A stretch of 64,000 nt of DNA from JALYXV01 sp963733505. GTDB taxonomy: Bacteria; Actinomycetota; Acidimicrobiia; Acidimicrobiales; Palsa-688. The stretch lies in assembly GCA_963733505.1 (NCBI GenBank), contig CAVTDW010000005.1, forward strand, positions 620,001 through 684,000. Reading direction: 5' to 3'. Below are positions 34,140-43,104 of this stretch, in pieces. The notes under the pieces are model-generated. The model was not told the origin of the DNA. It saw nothing but the letters and a program-made list of their open reading frames with translations, and ran no database searches. Numbering within the stretch: the first letter of the stretch is position 1; each line of letters begins with the position of its first letter. The position numbers and the translations under genes were made by a program.

Positions 34140-36731
34140 ATGGGGGATGCCAAGTCCGCCTCCGGCCCGATCACCGGGTCCGACCGGACACTCAGTTTTG
34201 AAACCGGCCTGCTGGCGCAACAGTCACAGGGCGCCGTCGTCGCCAAGATCGGCGACACCGTTGTGCTGGCCACGGCCAACGCGGCCAAGGACGTGCGGGA
34301 GGGGATCGACTTCTTCCCCCTCACCGTCGACGTCGAGGAGCGTATGTACGCCGCCGGGAAGATCCCCGGCTCGTTCTTCCGCCGGGAGGGCCGCCCGACC
34401 GACCAGGCCATCCTGACGGCGCGGCTGATCGACCGCCCGCTGCGGCCGTCGTTCACCGACGGGTACCGCAACGAGACCCAGGTGGTCGCCACCATCTTGG
34501 GCGCCGACCAGGAGAACCCCCACGACGTGCTGGCCATCAACGCCGCCAGCGCGGCGCTCATGCTCTCCGGCATCCCCTTCGAGGGACCGCTCGGCGCGGT
34601 GCGTATCGCCTACACCACCGAGGGTGAGTGGATCGCCCACCCCACCTACCAGCAGGGTGACGCCTCGACCTTCGAACTGGTCGTGGCGGGCCGCCAGCTC
34701 GACCTCGAGGGCGGCACCGGCGGCGACATCGCCATCATGATGGTCGAGGCCAGCGGCACCGAGAAGGCGTGGGAGTACTACCAGGACGGGGCCCCGTTCG
34801 TTACCGAGGAGATCATCGCCGACGGCCTCGAGGCGGCCAAGACCTGGATCCGCGAGTCGATCGACCTGCAGCGCCAGCTGGTCGAGCTGGCCGGCGTGCA
34901 TTCGCCGATCCCGTACGTGCCCCAGTTCGACTACGGCGACGACATCATGGCTCGGGTGGCCGAGATCGGCACCGATCAGATCGCCAAGATCACGACCATC
35001 ACCCAGAAGGCGGAGCGCAACGCCGCCACCGACGAAGCAACCAAGGCGATCATGGCGACGCTGGCCGAGGAGTTTCCCGGCCGCGAGCGCGAGATCAAGA
35101 CCGCGGTTCGCTCGCTCACCAAGAAGCTGGTTCGCCAGCGCATCGTCGAAGAGGGCGTGCGCATGGACGGCCGGGGACCGACGGACCTGCGGCCGGTGAC
35201 CGCGTCGGTCGGGATCATCCCGACGGCGCACGGTTCGGGCCTGTTCCAGCGGGGCGAGACCCAGGTGCTCAACGTGACCACGCTCGGCATGCCCCGCATG
35301 GACCAGCTTCTCGACACCATCGGCATCGACGAGAAGAAGCGCTACATGCACCACTACAACATGCCGCCCTACGCCAACGGCGAGGTGGGCCGGGTAGGCA
35401 GCCCGAAGCGCCGCGAGATCGGCCACGGACTGCTGGCCGAGCGGGCGCTGTTGCCGGTCGTGCCGCCGATCACCGAGTTTCCCTACGCCCTGCGCCTGGT
35501 TTCTGAGGTCTTGGCATCCAACGGCTCCACGTCCATGGCGTCGGTGTGCGGTTCGACGCTGTCGCTGATGGACGCCGGTGTGCCGATCAAGGCGCCGGTT
35601 GCCGGTATCGCCATGGGCCTGGTGCACGTGGACGGCAACTACACGACCCTGACCGACATCCTCGGCGCCGAGGACGCCTTCGGGGACATGGACTTCAAGG
35701 TGGCGGGGACGTCGGACTTCGTCACCGCCCTGCAGCTCGACACCAAGATCGACGGCCTCCCGGCCGACGTGCTCGGCGCGGCGCTACGCCAGGCCCGCGA
35801 CGCCCGGCTCAAGATCCTTTCGGTGATGCACGACGCGATCGCGGCGCCCCGCGAGAGCGTCCGCGACACCGCCCCCAAGATCGTCAGCTTGGAGATCCCG
35901 ATCGACAAGATCGGCGAGGTCATCGGGCCCAAGGGCAAGGTCATCAACGCCCTGCAGGCCGAGACCGGCACCGATATTGCGGTCGACGACGACGGGTCGG
36001 TCGGCACGGTGACGATCGCGGCGCGCGACGGAGCGGCGGTCGAAGAGGCCCGGCGCCGCATCGAGCTGATCCTCGACCCGCCCAAGGCCGAAGTCGGGGC
36101 GATCTACGTCGGTCGGGTGGTCAACATCACCAAGTTCGGGGCGTTCGTCAACATCCTCCCGGGACGTGACGGCCTGCTGCACATCTCCAAGCTCGGACGC
36201 GGCAAGCGGATCGAGCGGGTGGAGGACGTGGTTGACCTGGGCGACGAGATCAGCGTGCGAGTCGACGACATCGACCCCCAGGGCAAGGTGTCGCTCAGCG
36301 TGGTCGGCGAAGAAGGCGCCGACGGCGGCTCCTCTGGGTCCGGCAGCTCCGCTTCGTCGGGCGGTTCCGGCGGTGGGTCCGGCGGTGGCTACGGCGACAG
36401 CGGGTCGGGTCGTTCCGGCGACCGCTCGGGCGACCGTGACCGTGGCTCGGGCCGCTCCGGTGGCGACCGAGATCGTGAGCGCTCGAGCAGCGCCGGCCGC
36501 AGCAGCGAGGGCGGGCGCAGCGAGGGCCGCAGCAGCGAGGGCCGCAGCGAGAGCCGGTCGAGCGGCAACGGCGCAGCCGAGCCGGTCGAAGGAGGCGTCG
36601 TGTCGTTCGAAGCGTCGTGGGAGGACGAGGCTCGGGCCACCTTCGGTGACCTCGGACCGGCCACGACCGCCGGCCCCTCCGACCAGGGCGACCGGGAAGC
36701 GCCCCGGCGCAATCCCCGCCGCCGCCGGTAG
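34140..36731 (+). CDS. pnp: polyribonucleotide nucleotidyltransferase (PNPase) with SG/RS-rich tail
   Basis: Phosphorolytic 3-prime to 5-prime exoribonuclease. 863 residues versus about 700-740 normally. First RNase PH domain from LSFETGLLAQQ; second with RRGEIGHGLLAERAL-type block (here PKRREIGHGLLAERALLPV), GSTSMASVCGSTLSLMDAGVP and the DAFGDMDFKVAGT strand. KH domain near residue 590 (IDKIGEVIGPKGKVINAL), S1 near 653-722. Residues 723-863 are Gly/Ser/Arg/Asp-rich with repeated GRSSEGR-type units, then a conserved-looking VVSFEASWEDEA and a basic end. ATG 34140 has GAAAGGAG. Confidence 0.95.
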   Translation: MGDAKSASGPITGSDRTLSFETGLLAQQSQGAVVAKIGDTVVLATANAAKDVREGIDFFPLTVDVEERMYAAGKIPGSFFRREGRPTDQAILTARLIDRPLRPSFTDGYRNETQVVATILGADQENPHDVLAINAASAALMLSGIPFEGPLGAVRIAYTTEGEWIAHPTYQQGDASTFELVVAGRQLDLEGGTGGDIAIMMVEASGTEKAWEYYQDGAPFVTEEIIADGLEAAKTWIRESIDLQRQLVELAGVHSPIPYVPQFDYGDDIMARVAEIGTDQIAKITTITQKAERNAATDEATKAIMATLAEEFPGREREIKTAVRSLTKKLVRQRIVEEGVRMDGRGPTDLRPVTASVGIIPTAHGSGLFQRGETQVLNVTTLGMPRMDQLLDTIGIDEKKRYMHHYNMPPYANGEVGRVGSPKRREIGHGLLAERALLPVVPPITEFPYALRLVSEVLASNGSTSMASVCGSTLSLMDAGVPIKAPVAGIAMGLVHVDGNYTTLTDILGAEDAFGDMDFKVAGTSDFVTALQLDTKIDGLPADVLGAALRQARDARLKILSVMHDAIAAPRESVRDTAPKIVSLEIPIDKIGEVIGPKGKVINALQAETGTDIAVDDDGSVGTVTIAARDGAAVEEARRRIELILDPPKAEVGAIYVGRVVNITKFGAFVNILPGRDGLLHISKLGRGKRIERVEDVVDLGDEISVRVDDIDPQGKVSLSVVGEEGADGGSSGSGSSASSGGSGGGSGGGYGDSGSGRSGDRSGDRDRGSGRSGGDRDRERSSSAGRSSEGGRSEGRSSEGRSESRSSGNGAAEPVEGGVVSFEASWEDEARATFGDLGPATTAGPSDQGDREAPRRNPRRRR

Positions 36732-36746
36732 CGGGGCGACGGGCAC

Positions 36747-38015
36747 TTGACCGTCGCGACCACATTTTCGACCACCCGGCTTGATTCCGGGTTGACGGTC
36801 GTCACCGAGCCCATGGCAGACGTGCGCTCGGTGGCGGTCGGCTTCTGGGTGGGCACCGGATCTCGGGACGAAACGGGCTCGCTCGCGGGCGCCTCCCACT
36901 TCCTCGAACACCTGCTGTTCAAGGGAACCGACACCCGATCGGCGCGTGCGATCGCCGAGGCGGTCGACGAGGTGGGGGGCGACATCAACGCCTTCACCAC
37001 CAAGGAATACACCGCGTTTTACCTGCGGGTACTCGACGACGCCCTCGAAGTCGGGCTCGACATCCTCTCGGACATCATGTGGCGGCCGGCCTTTCGACCC
37101 GACGAGGTCGAGGCAGAGCGCCAGGTGATCCTCGAGGAGATCCTGATGCACAACGACGAGCCCGCGGACCTGGTCCACGAGGTGCTGGCCGAGGCGCTCT
37201 GGCCCGGCCATCCCCTCGGCTGCGACGTGCTCGGCACGGAGGAGTCGATCGAGGCGCTGACCCGCGACGACATCGCCTCGTTCCACCAGGACCACTACCG
37301 CCCCGCCAACATCGTGCTGGCGGCCGCGGGGGCGTTGGCGCCCGAGGTCCTCGTGGCCGGAATCGAGGATCGCCTCGGCAGCTCGGGCATCGGTGCCGGC
37401 GGTGCCGGCGGTGCGAGCGTCGGACGCTCGATACCGGAGCAACCAGTTCGCCCCTTGTCGGTGCTCACCCGGGCGACCGAGCAGGCCCACCTGGCGGTGG
37501 GTTTCCGGGCATTCGACCGGGATGACGACGACCGCTACGCCCTGGCCGTCGTCGACCACGTCCTTGGGGGAGGCATGTCGAGCCGGCTGTTCCAGGAGAT
37601 CCGTGAAGAACGGGGCCTGGCCTATTCGGTGTTTTCCTACCGGTCGTTGTTCGAGGGGACCGGGGCCCTGGCGGTCTATGCCGGCACGGCGCCGGCGCGG
37701 ACCCGTGAGGTGCTCGGGCTGATCAACGACGAGATCGACCGCATGGTCGACCACGGCATCACCGAGCGCGAGCTGGCCATGACAAAGACCCACCTCCGCG
37801 GGTCGCTGGCCTTGGCCCTGGAGGATTCGGGGGCCCGGATGAGCCGGTTGGGGCGCAGCCAGTTGGTGCATGGGGTGGTTCCGCCGCTCGATCAGGTGGA
37901 CGATCTGTTGAACGCCGTGACCCTCGACGATGTCGAGCGGGTCATCGCCCGGGTGCTGGCCGGGCCCCGCGTCGTCGCTGCCGTCGGGCCATTCGGCGAG
38001 GAAGACTTCGCCTGA
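36747..38015 (+). CDS. M16 family zinc peptidase (PepR/YmxG-like)
   Basis: 422-residue inverzincin-type peptidase. Metal site H51-F-L-E54-H55 in GASHFLEHLLFKGT with downstream glutamates in ILMHNDEPADLVHE. C-terminal half has VDHVLGGGMSSRLFQEIREERGLAYSVFSY, the conserved R/Y substrate region. This gene regularly follows pnp in actinobacteria and Bacillus; its substrate is unknown. TTG start at 36747, 15 bases after pnp. After the stop there are two 12-base copies of CCGCTGATCGCG (38016-38027, 38044-38055). Confidence 0.92.
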   Translation: MTVATTFSTTRLDSGLTVVTEPMADVRSVAVGFWVGTGSRDETGSLAGASHFLEHLLFKGTDTRSARAIAEAVDEVGGDINAFTTKEYTAFYLRVLDDALEVGLDILSDIMWRPAFRPDEVEAERQVILEEILMHNDEPADLVHEVLAEALWPGHPLGCDVLGTEESIEALTRDDIASFHQDHYRPANIVLAAAGALAPEVLVAGIEDRLGSSGIGAGGAGGASVGRSIPEQPVRPLSVLTRATEQAHLAVGFRAFDRDDDDRYALAVVDHVLGGGMSSRLFQEIREERGLAYSVFSYRSLFEGTGALAVYAGTAPARTREVLGLINDEIDRMVDHGITERELAMTKTHLRGSLALALEDSGARMSRLGRSQLVHGVVPPLDQVDDLLNAVTLDDVERVIARVLAGPRVVAAVGPFGEEDFA

Positions 38016-38085
38016 CCGCTGATCGCGCTGATCGCTGCCTGATCCGCTGATCGCGTAATGCCCGGAGGGGTGACGGCCGGCGCCC

Positions 38086-38091
38086 TACGCT
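38086..38091 (+). promoter_or_regulatory. -10 element of a probable leaderless promoter (dapB)
   Basis: TACGCT ends eight bases before the dapB ATG at 38100, with no ribosome-binding site close to the start. Confidence 0.4.
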
Positions 38092-38099
38092 GGCCCGCC

Positions 38100-38876
38100 A
38101 TGCGGGTCGGGGTGTTCGGCGCTGGTGGCCGGATGGGTGCGGAGGTGTGCCGGGCGGTCACCGCCGACCCGGCCCTCGAACTGGTCGCGGCGGTCGACCC
38201 GTCTTGCCCCGGCCGGGAAAGCATCCCGGGAGGTGTCCCGATCGCGGCCACGGCCGATGCCCTGGCCGAAGCGGGAGCCGAACTGGCCGTGGATTTCACC
38301 GAATTGGCCGCATCCCGGGAAAACCTGGCGTGGTGCGCCGCCCACGGTGTCCACGCCGTGGTGGGAACGACGGGATTCACCGAGGGCGACCTGGCCGAGC
38401 TGGGGCGGCTGTTTCCGGCCGAGGGGAGCGTCGGGTGTTTCATCGCGCCCAACTTCGCCATCGGGGCGGTGCTGATGATGCGCTTCGCCGAGCTGGCGGC
38501 GCCGTGGTTCGAGTCGGCTGAGGTGATCGAGTTGCACCACGACGGGAAGATCGACGCGCCGTCGGGGACGGCGGTCCTGACCGCCCAGCGGATGGCAGCG
38601 GCGTCGGGGGAGTGGGGCGCCGACCCGACCAAGACCGAGACCGTCGCCGGGGCGCGAGGAGGCGTCGGTCCTGCCGGAATCCGGATCCATTCGGTCCGCC
38701 TGCGGGGCTTGGTGGCCCATCAGGAGGTGCTGCTCGGGACCAACGGGCAAAGCCTCACGATCCGCCACGACTCCTATGACCGCAGTTCGTTTATGCCCGG
38801 TGTCCTGCTGGCCGTCAAGTCGGTCAGCGGCCTCCCCGGGGTGACGGTCGGCCTCGACCGCCTCCTCGGGTTGTAG
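38100..38876 (+). CDS. dapB: 4-hydroxy-tetrahydrodipicolinate reductase
   Basis: NAD(P)H-dependent step of lysine/diaminopimelate synthesis. 258 residues. N-terminal Rossmann VGVFGAGGRMGAEV, VDFTE, VGTTGF and APNFAIGAVLMMRF; catalytic ELHHDGKIDAPSGTA; C-terminal RHDSYDRSSFMPGVLLA. ATG 38100 starts the Rossmann strand; 38058 is an in-frame ATG without family similarity. Its partner dapA lies 5.4 kb downstream. Confidence 0.95.
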   Translation: MRVGVFGAGGRMGAEVCRAVTADPALELVAAVDPSCPGRESIPGGVPIAATADALAEAGAELAVDFTELAASRENLAWCAAHGVHAVVGTTGFTEGDLAELGRLFPAEGSVGCFIAPNFAIGAVLMMRFAELAAPWFESAEVIELHHDGKIDAPSGTAVLTAQRMAAASGEWGADPTKTETVAGARGGVGPAGIRIHSVRLRGLVAHQEVLLGTNGQSLTIRHDSYDRSSFMPGVLLAVKSVSGLPGVTVGLDRLLGL

Positions 38877-39000
38877 CCGCGGCGGGGCGGCGAGCCCGGC
38901 CCGCTGCCCGCGGTTGGCTGGGGTGCCAGTTGTAGCCTCGTGATCAGCGAGGCCGGCCGAACAGGGGGGCGGGCTCCGCACGGAAACAAGGGGGATCGCC

Positions 39001-40680
39001 ATGCAGGGCCTCATGCAGAACACGCCTCTCACCGTGCCGATGATGTTCCGCCGGGCGGAGCGCCTTTTCGGGGACAAATCCGTCGTGACCGCGGGGCGCA
39101 AGCCCGCCGACGGTCCGGCGCCGCTGCACCGCACCACCTACGCCGAGTGGGCTGAGCGGACCCATCGCCTGGGCGGGGTTCTCGACGACCTCGGTATTGG
39201 CGCCGACGGCCGAGTCGCCACCTTCGCTTGGAACAGTTCCCGCCACCTGGAGCTCTATTTTGCCGCCCCGGGAACGGGCCGGGTGCTCCACACCCTCAAT
39301 ATCCGGCTCTTCGCCGAGCAACTGACCTACATCGTCAACCACGCCGAGGACGAGGTCATCTTCGTCGACCGCACCCTGATCGGGCTGCTCTGGCCGCTGG
39401 TCAAGACGTTCACGACGGTGCGCCACATCGTCGTCATGGACGACACCGGCGCCGGCGCCGCGGGGTCGGCCACGGGCCTGCCGGATCTTCCCGACGACCC
39501 CCGCATCGCCGACTACGAGGAGCTGTTGGCGGCGGCGAAGCCGGTCGAGTTCGCGGTCGACGACGAGAACCGGGCTGCGGCCATGTGCTACACCAGCGGC
39601 ACCACGGGCAACCCGAAAGGTGTCGTCTACTCCCACCGCTCCACCGTGCTGCACTCCATGGGGGCGATGCTGGCCGACGGGATCGCGGTGAGCGAGCGAG
39701 ACGTGATCCTGCCCATCGTGCCCATGTTCCACGCCAACGCCTGGGGCTTGGCCCACGCCGCGGTGTTCGCAGGCGCCAGCCTCGTCCTGCCCGGCCCCGA
39801 CATGACACCCGCGGCCATCGCCGACCTGATCGAGCGTGAGCGGGTCACGGTGACCGCCGGTGTCCCCACCATCTGGATGGGGGTGCTGCCGCTCCTCGAA
39901 GGCCGGGACCTCTCCGCCCTGACCCGCATCGCCTGTGGCGGCTCGGCGGTGCCCAAGGCCCTCTCCGAGGCCTACCGGGCCAAGATCGGGATGCCCATCC
40001 TCCAGGCGTGGGGAATGACCGAAACCAGCCCGGTGGCGACGGCCTGCGCCCAGCGTTCGACCTTCGAGGGCCGCAGCGAGGAGGAACTGGCCGACATCCG
40101 CTCCATGCAGGGCGTCAGCGTTGCCTGTGTCGAGCTGCGCATCGTCGAGCCCGGATCGACCGACGAGCTGCCCTGGGACGGCGAGGCCAGCGGTGAGATC
40201 CAGGTGCGGGGGCCGTGGATCGCCCGTGACTACTACGACGACCCCCGCTCGGGGGAGTCGTTCACCGCCGACGGCTGGTTGCGTACCGGTGACGTCGGCA
40301 CCGTCACGCCTGAGGGGTACGTCCGCCTGGTGGACCGGACCAAGGACTTGATCAAGAGCGGCGGCGAGTGGATCAGCTCCGTGGCCCTGGAAAACGAGAT
40401 CATGGGCCATCCCGCGGTCGCCGAGGCGGCCGTGATCGGCATCGCCGACGAGCGGTGGCAGGAACGGCCCCTGGCGTGCGTCGTCCTCAAGCCCGACGCC
40501 ACCGTGACGGCCGACGAACTCCTCGACTGGCTCAGGCCACGAGTCGCCCGGTGGTGGGTACCGGACGGCTGCGTGTTCATCGACGAGGTCCCGAAGACCT
40601 CGGTCGGGAAGTTCTCCAAGAAGACCCTGCGGGATCGCTACGCCGACTACACGCTGCCGGTGCGCAGCGAGGGCGGCTAG
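39001..40680 (+). CDS. acyl-CoA synthetase (AMP-dependent, fatty-acid type)
   Basis: 559-residue ANL-superfamily ligase that activates a carboxylic acid as acyl-AMP and then acyl-CoA. Motifs: P-loop YTSGTTGNPKGVVYSH, MFHANAWG, A5 QAWGMTETSP, A7 GWLRTGDV and A10 lysine in PKTSVGKFSKK. The WG-x-x-E-x-S-P and overall form resemble medium/long-chain fatty-acyl-CoA ligases. ATG 39001 follows AAGGGGGATC. It converges with the next gene, their ends overlapping by four bases. Substrate not determinable here. Confidence 0.92.
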   Translation: MQGLMQNTPLTVPMMFRRAERLFGDKSVVTAGRKPADGPAPLHRTTYAEWAERTHRLGGVLDDLGIGADGRVATFAWNSSRHLELYFAAPGTGRVLHTLNIRLFAEQLTYIVNHAEDEVIFVDRTLIGLLWPLVKTFTTVRHIVVMDDTGAGAAGSATGLPDLPDDPRIADYEELLAAAKPVEFAVDDENRAAAMCYTSGTTGNPKGVVYSHRSTVLHSMGAMLADGIAVSERDVILPIVPMFHANAWGLAHAAVFAGASLVLPGPDMTPAAIADLIERERVTVTAGVPTIWMGVLPLLEGRDLSALTRIACGGSAVPKALSEAYRAKIGMPILQAWGMTETSPVATACAQRSTFEGRSEEELADIRSMQGVSVACVELRIVEPGSTDELPWDGEASGEIQVRGPWIARDYYDDPRSGESFTADGWLRTGDVGTVTPEGYVRLVDRTKDLIKSGGEWISSVALENEIMGHPAVAEAAVIGIADERWQERPLACVVLKPDATVTADELLDWLRPRVARWWVPDGCVFIDEVPKTSVGKFSKKTLRDRYADYTLPVRSEGG

Positions 40681-41792
40681 GCCGCAGCGGGGGCTAGGGC
40701 GAGGCCGGCGCTAGGCGCGGCGACGGCGAGGGCGGCTCGCATATGGCCGATCAGCTCGTCGAGTGAGGTGGCGGCGTTGAGCCCACTGGTGGACGGCATC
40801 ACGTAGACCGGGACGGCCAACGGGTGCTCGGGCTGGACGCCTGCGTGGGCGCCGCGGTCGACGGCGGCGCGCCAACCGGCCAGGCCGACGAACAACACCA
40901 CGCCCGGTCGCAACCACGCCGACATCCGGGCCACCCGCTCCAATCCCGCCTGGTACTCCGCCCTCGTCAGTTCGCTGGCCCGAGGCGTGGCCCGCTTGAC
41001 CAGGTCCGTCATGCCCACGCCGTCGCCGGCCAACACCCGCAGCGGGTCCCGGGCGTTGCCCGCCGCGACCAGTCCCGACCCCACCGCAGCCCGCCAGAAC
41101 CGGTTGGTCGCTCCGGCGTAGCCGAACCCGGCGTCGGCGGCCACGACGCTTGGGTTGAGCCCGCACACCAGCACCCGCAGGCCCGGGCCCACGAAATCGG
41201 GCAGGGTACGGCTCGCCCGGGCCCGGACCGTCAGCCAGTCTCCCTCCTTGCCCGTCACCTCGACGCCGTCCAGCTCGAAACCAGCACCGACGACGACCGC
41301 CGCCAGCTCGTCCGCCGCCCAGTGAGCGAAGAATCGCCCCGGGAAGTCGTCGCCCGGCAACGGTCCCTCACCCGTGCCCGCCCGCAGCGTCATCTCGAGG
41401 GGCGCCCCCACCGCCAACGCCCGCTGGAGCTGCGCCAGGGCTACCGGCAGATCATGGCGCCGCACATGCAGGTACGACGCCCGGGCCCATGCCCCGCCCA
41501 GGCACCGGGCCCGAAACGGCAACTGCGCCAGGTCCGCCTGCACCACCGCCACCCCCGCCGCCGACGGCGCCGCCCGACCCAGATCGAGCATGGCTCGGGC
41601 GTTGTCCAGGCCGACCAGCGGGCGGCCGAGCGATGCGAAGTAGCTACCCGGCCCGCACCCGAGGTCGACGATGGGCAGGCTCCGAAGACAACGCTGGGAA
41701 AACGCCGCCGCCTCCCGGACCAGGCCCGGTGGGCGGCGTTCGGCCCAGTCACCTGCTCGGGCCTCGTACACCGCCCGGGTCTCGACGTCCAC
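40677..41792 (-). CDS. fusion: SAM methyltransferase + Mug/TDG-type uracil-DNA glycosylase
   Basis: One 371-residue frame with two domains. Residues 1 to about 195 are a class I methyltransferase: motif I IVDLGCGPGSYF (41-52), acidic VGLDNARAMLDLG, VVQADLAQLPF. Residues about 200-371 are a Mug-like glycosylase: LRVLVCGLNPSVVAADAGFGYAGATNRFW with GLNPS at 211-215, GVGMTDLVKRATPRASEL, and the minor-groove motif MPSTSGLNAA near 345. Mug/TDG enzymes remove U or T from G mismatches. The methyltransferase substrate is unknown. GTG start at 41792, divergent from the TetR gene. Confidence 0.87.
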   Translation of the reverse strand: MDVETRAVYEARAGDWAERRPPGLVREAAAFSQRCLRSLPIVDLGCGPGSYFASLGRPLVGLDNARAMLDLGRAAPSAAGVAVVQADLAQLPFRARCLGGAWARASYLHVRRHDLPVALAQLQRALAVGAPLEMTLRAGTGEGPLPGDDFPGRFFAHWAADELAAVVVGAGFELDGVEVTGKEGDWLTVRARASRTLPDFVGPGLRVLVCGLNPSVVAADAGFGYAGATNRFWRAAVGSGLVAAGNARDPLRVLAGDGVGMTDLVKRATPRASELTRAEYQAGLERVARMSAWLRPGVVLFVGLAGWRAAVDRGAHAGVQPEHPLAVPVYVMPSTSGLNAATSLDELIGHMRAALAVAAPSAGLALAPAAA

Positions 41793-41798
41793 ATCTCA

Positions 41799-41804
41799 TA
41801 GCCT
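41799..41804 (+). promoter_or_regulatory. -10 element of a probable leaderless promoter (first TetR gene)
   Basis: TAGCCT ends ten bases before the ATG at 41815, within the 22-base gap to the divergent methyltransferase-Mug gene. Confidence 0.35.
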
Positions 41805-41814
41805 CGCGTGTGCC

Positions 41815-42387
41815 ATGGCCGGGGACCTGCGGGAGCACATACTCGAGGGGACCTACGCCTGCATTGCTCGCCACGGCATGGCAAAAACGACGGTCGAAGA
41901 TGTGGCCCGCCAGGCGCAGATCTCGCGGGCGACGGTGTACCGGTACTTCCCGGGCGGCAAAGAGCAGCTGCTGCGCGACACCGTGACCTGGGAGGCATCA
42001 CGCTTCTTGGCGCGGTTGGCGGCGGCCACCGCTGGTGCGGCCGACTTCGCCACCTTGCTGGAGGAGGCGCTGCTGTTCGCCCATCGGGCGGTCGGTGAGC
42101 ACGAGGTCCTGCAGAAGATGCTGCAAACCGAACCGGCCACCCTCCTGTCGCGCCTGACCATCGGGGGCGACCGCCTCGTACGACTGATCAAGGCGTGGCT
42201 GGCCCCCCACCTGGCGTCCGCCCGGCTCCGTCCCGGGGTCACCGTGGAGAGCGCGGGGGAGTACTTGGCCCGGATGATGCTGTCGTTCATCGGCGCCCAG
42301 GGCCAGTGGGACCTGACCGACCGGGCGCAGGTGGCGACGTTGGTGCGCACCGAGTTCCTGGCCGGCATCTTGGAGTCCACCCCTTGA
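41815..42387 (+). CDS. TetR/AcrR family transcriptional regulator (first)
   Basis: 190-residue repressor-type protein. N-terminal HTH: REHILEGTYACIARHGMAKTTVEDVARQAQISRATVYRYFPGGKEQLLRDTV (about residues 4-55). The C-terminal ligand domain has no identifiable ligand signature. The HTH is close in sequence to the second TetR (KTTxxDVARQAQxSRATVYRxFPGGK), so the two are probably paralogues that may recognise similar operators. Confidence 0.9.
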   Translation: MAGDLREHILEGTYACIARHGMAKTTVEDVARQAQISRATVYRYFPGGKEQLLRDTVTWEASRFLARLAAATAGAADFATLLEEALLFAHRAVGEHEVLQKMLQTEPATLLSRLTIGGDRLVRLIKAWLAPHLASARLRPGVTVESAGEYLARMMLSFIGAQGQWDLTDRAQVATLVRTEFLAGILESTP

Positions 42388-42417
42388 TCGTGGTTCGGGG
42401 GATTGCTTGACCGGCGA

Positions 42418-42455
42418 TTGACAGTGAGACAGAAATGACATTACCGTCTCATTGT
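42418..42455 (+). promoter_or_regulatory. promoter plus 35-bp palindromic operator of the second TetR gene
   Basis: TTGACA (42418-42423) and TACCGT (42442-42447), 18 bases apart, place the start of transcription at about the GTG 42454. A symmetric operator centred on 42438 covers both: ACA-x-TGAGAC-(3)-AATG-A-CATT-(3)-GTCTCA-x-TGT from 42421 to 42455. All named arm bases pair. Binding by one or both adjacent TetR proteins is inferred. Confidence 0.75.
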
Positions 42456-43095
42456 GACGTTGACCGAGTCGACCGCCTGGACTTCGTCGACTCCCTCGAC
42501 CCCGGCGGCCCCGTCGGCCCCGGTGGTTGCCCTTGGGGTCGACGACAGGATCGTCGCCGCCGCCCTGGTGTGCATCAGTCGCTGGGGGCTGGCGAAGACC
42601 ACGCTCGACGACGTCGCCCGCCAGGCGCAGTGCAGCCGGGCGACGGTCTACCGGGCGTTTCCCGGCGGCAAGGACGCCTTGATGCAATCGGTGGCCCAGT
42701 GCGAGGTGGCGCGGGTCGCCGGCGCAGTGACCGACCGATTGGCCGGGGCGGACACCGTTGCGGATCTCCTCACGTCGGGCTTGGCCGAGGCGGCCCGGCA
42801 GTTGGTCCGCCACCCCGCACTGGCGTTCGTCGTGGCCCACGAACCCGAGGCGATCGTGCCCTGGTTGGCCTTCGAGCGCGGGGAGGAGTTGCTGGCATTC
42901 GTCACCTCCTTGGCGGCGCCGCATCTGGTTCGATTCCTGCCGCCCGCCGAGGCCCGCCGAGCAGCCGAGTGGGCGGCGCGGGTGTTGCTGTCATTCTGCG
43001 TGTGCCCGGCGTCGGGCGTCGATCTCACCGACGACGCGTCTGCTCGTTCGGTCGTCACAACATTCCTGCTCCCGGGCCTCGCCCCGGACCGATAG
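42454..43095 (+). CDS. TetR/AcrR family transcriptional regulator (second)
   Basis: 213-residue protein from a GTG (42454). A Thr/Ser/Ala/Pro-rich leader of about 27 residues precedes the HTH: DDRIVAAALVCISRWGLAKTTLDDVARQAQCSRATVYRAFPGGKDALMQSV. The palindrome over its own promoter suggests autoregulation. The stop lies 9 bases before the di-iron gene, so the repressor and enzyme probably form one transcript. Confidence 0.9.
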   Translation: MTLTESTAWTSSTPSTPAAPSAPVVALGVDDRIVAAALVCISRWGLAKTTLDDVARQAQCSRATVYRAFPGGKDALMQSVAQCEVARVAGAVTDRLAGADTVADLLTSGLAEAARQLVRHPALAFVVAHEPEAIVPWLAFERGEELLAFVTSLAAPHLVRFLPPAEARRAAEWAARVLLSFCVCPASGVDLTDDASARSVVTTFLLPGLAPDR

Positions 43096-43104
43096 GGGAT
43101 CACC

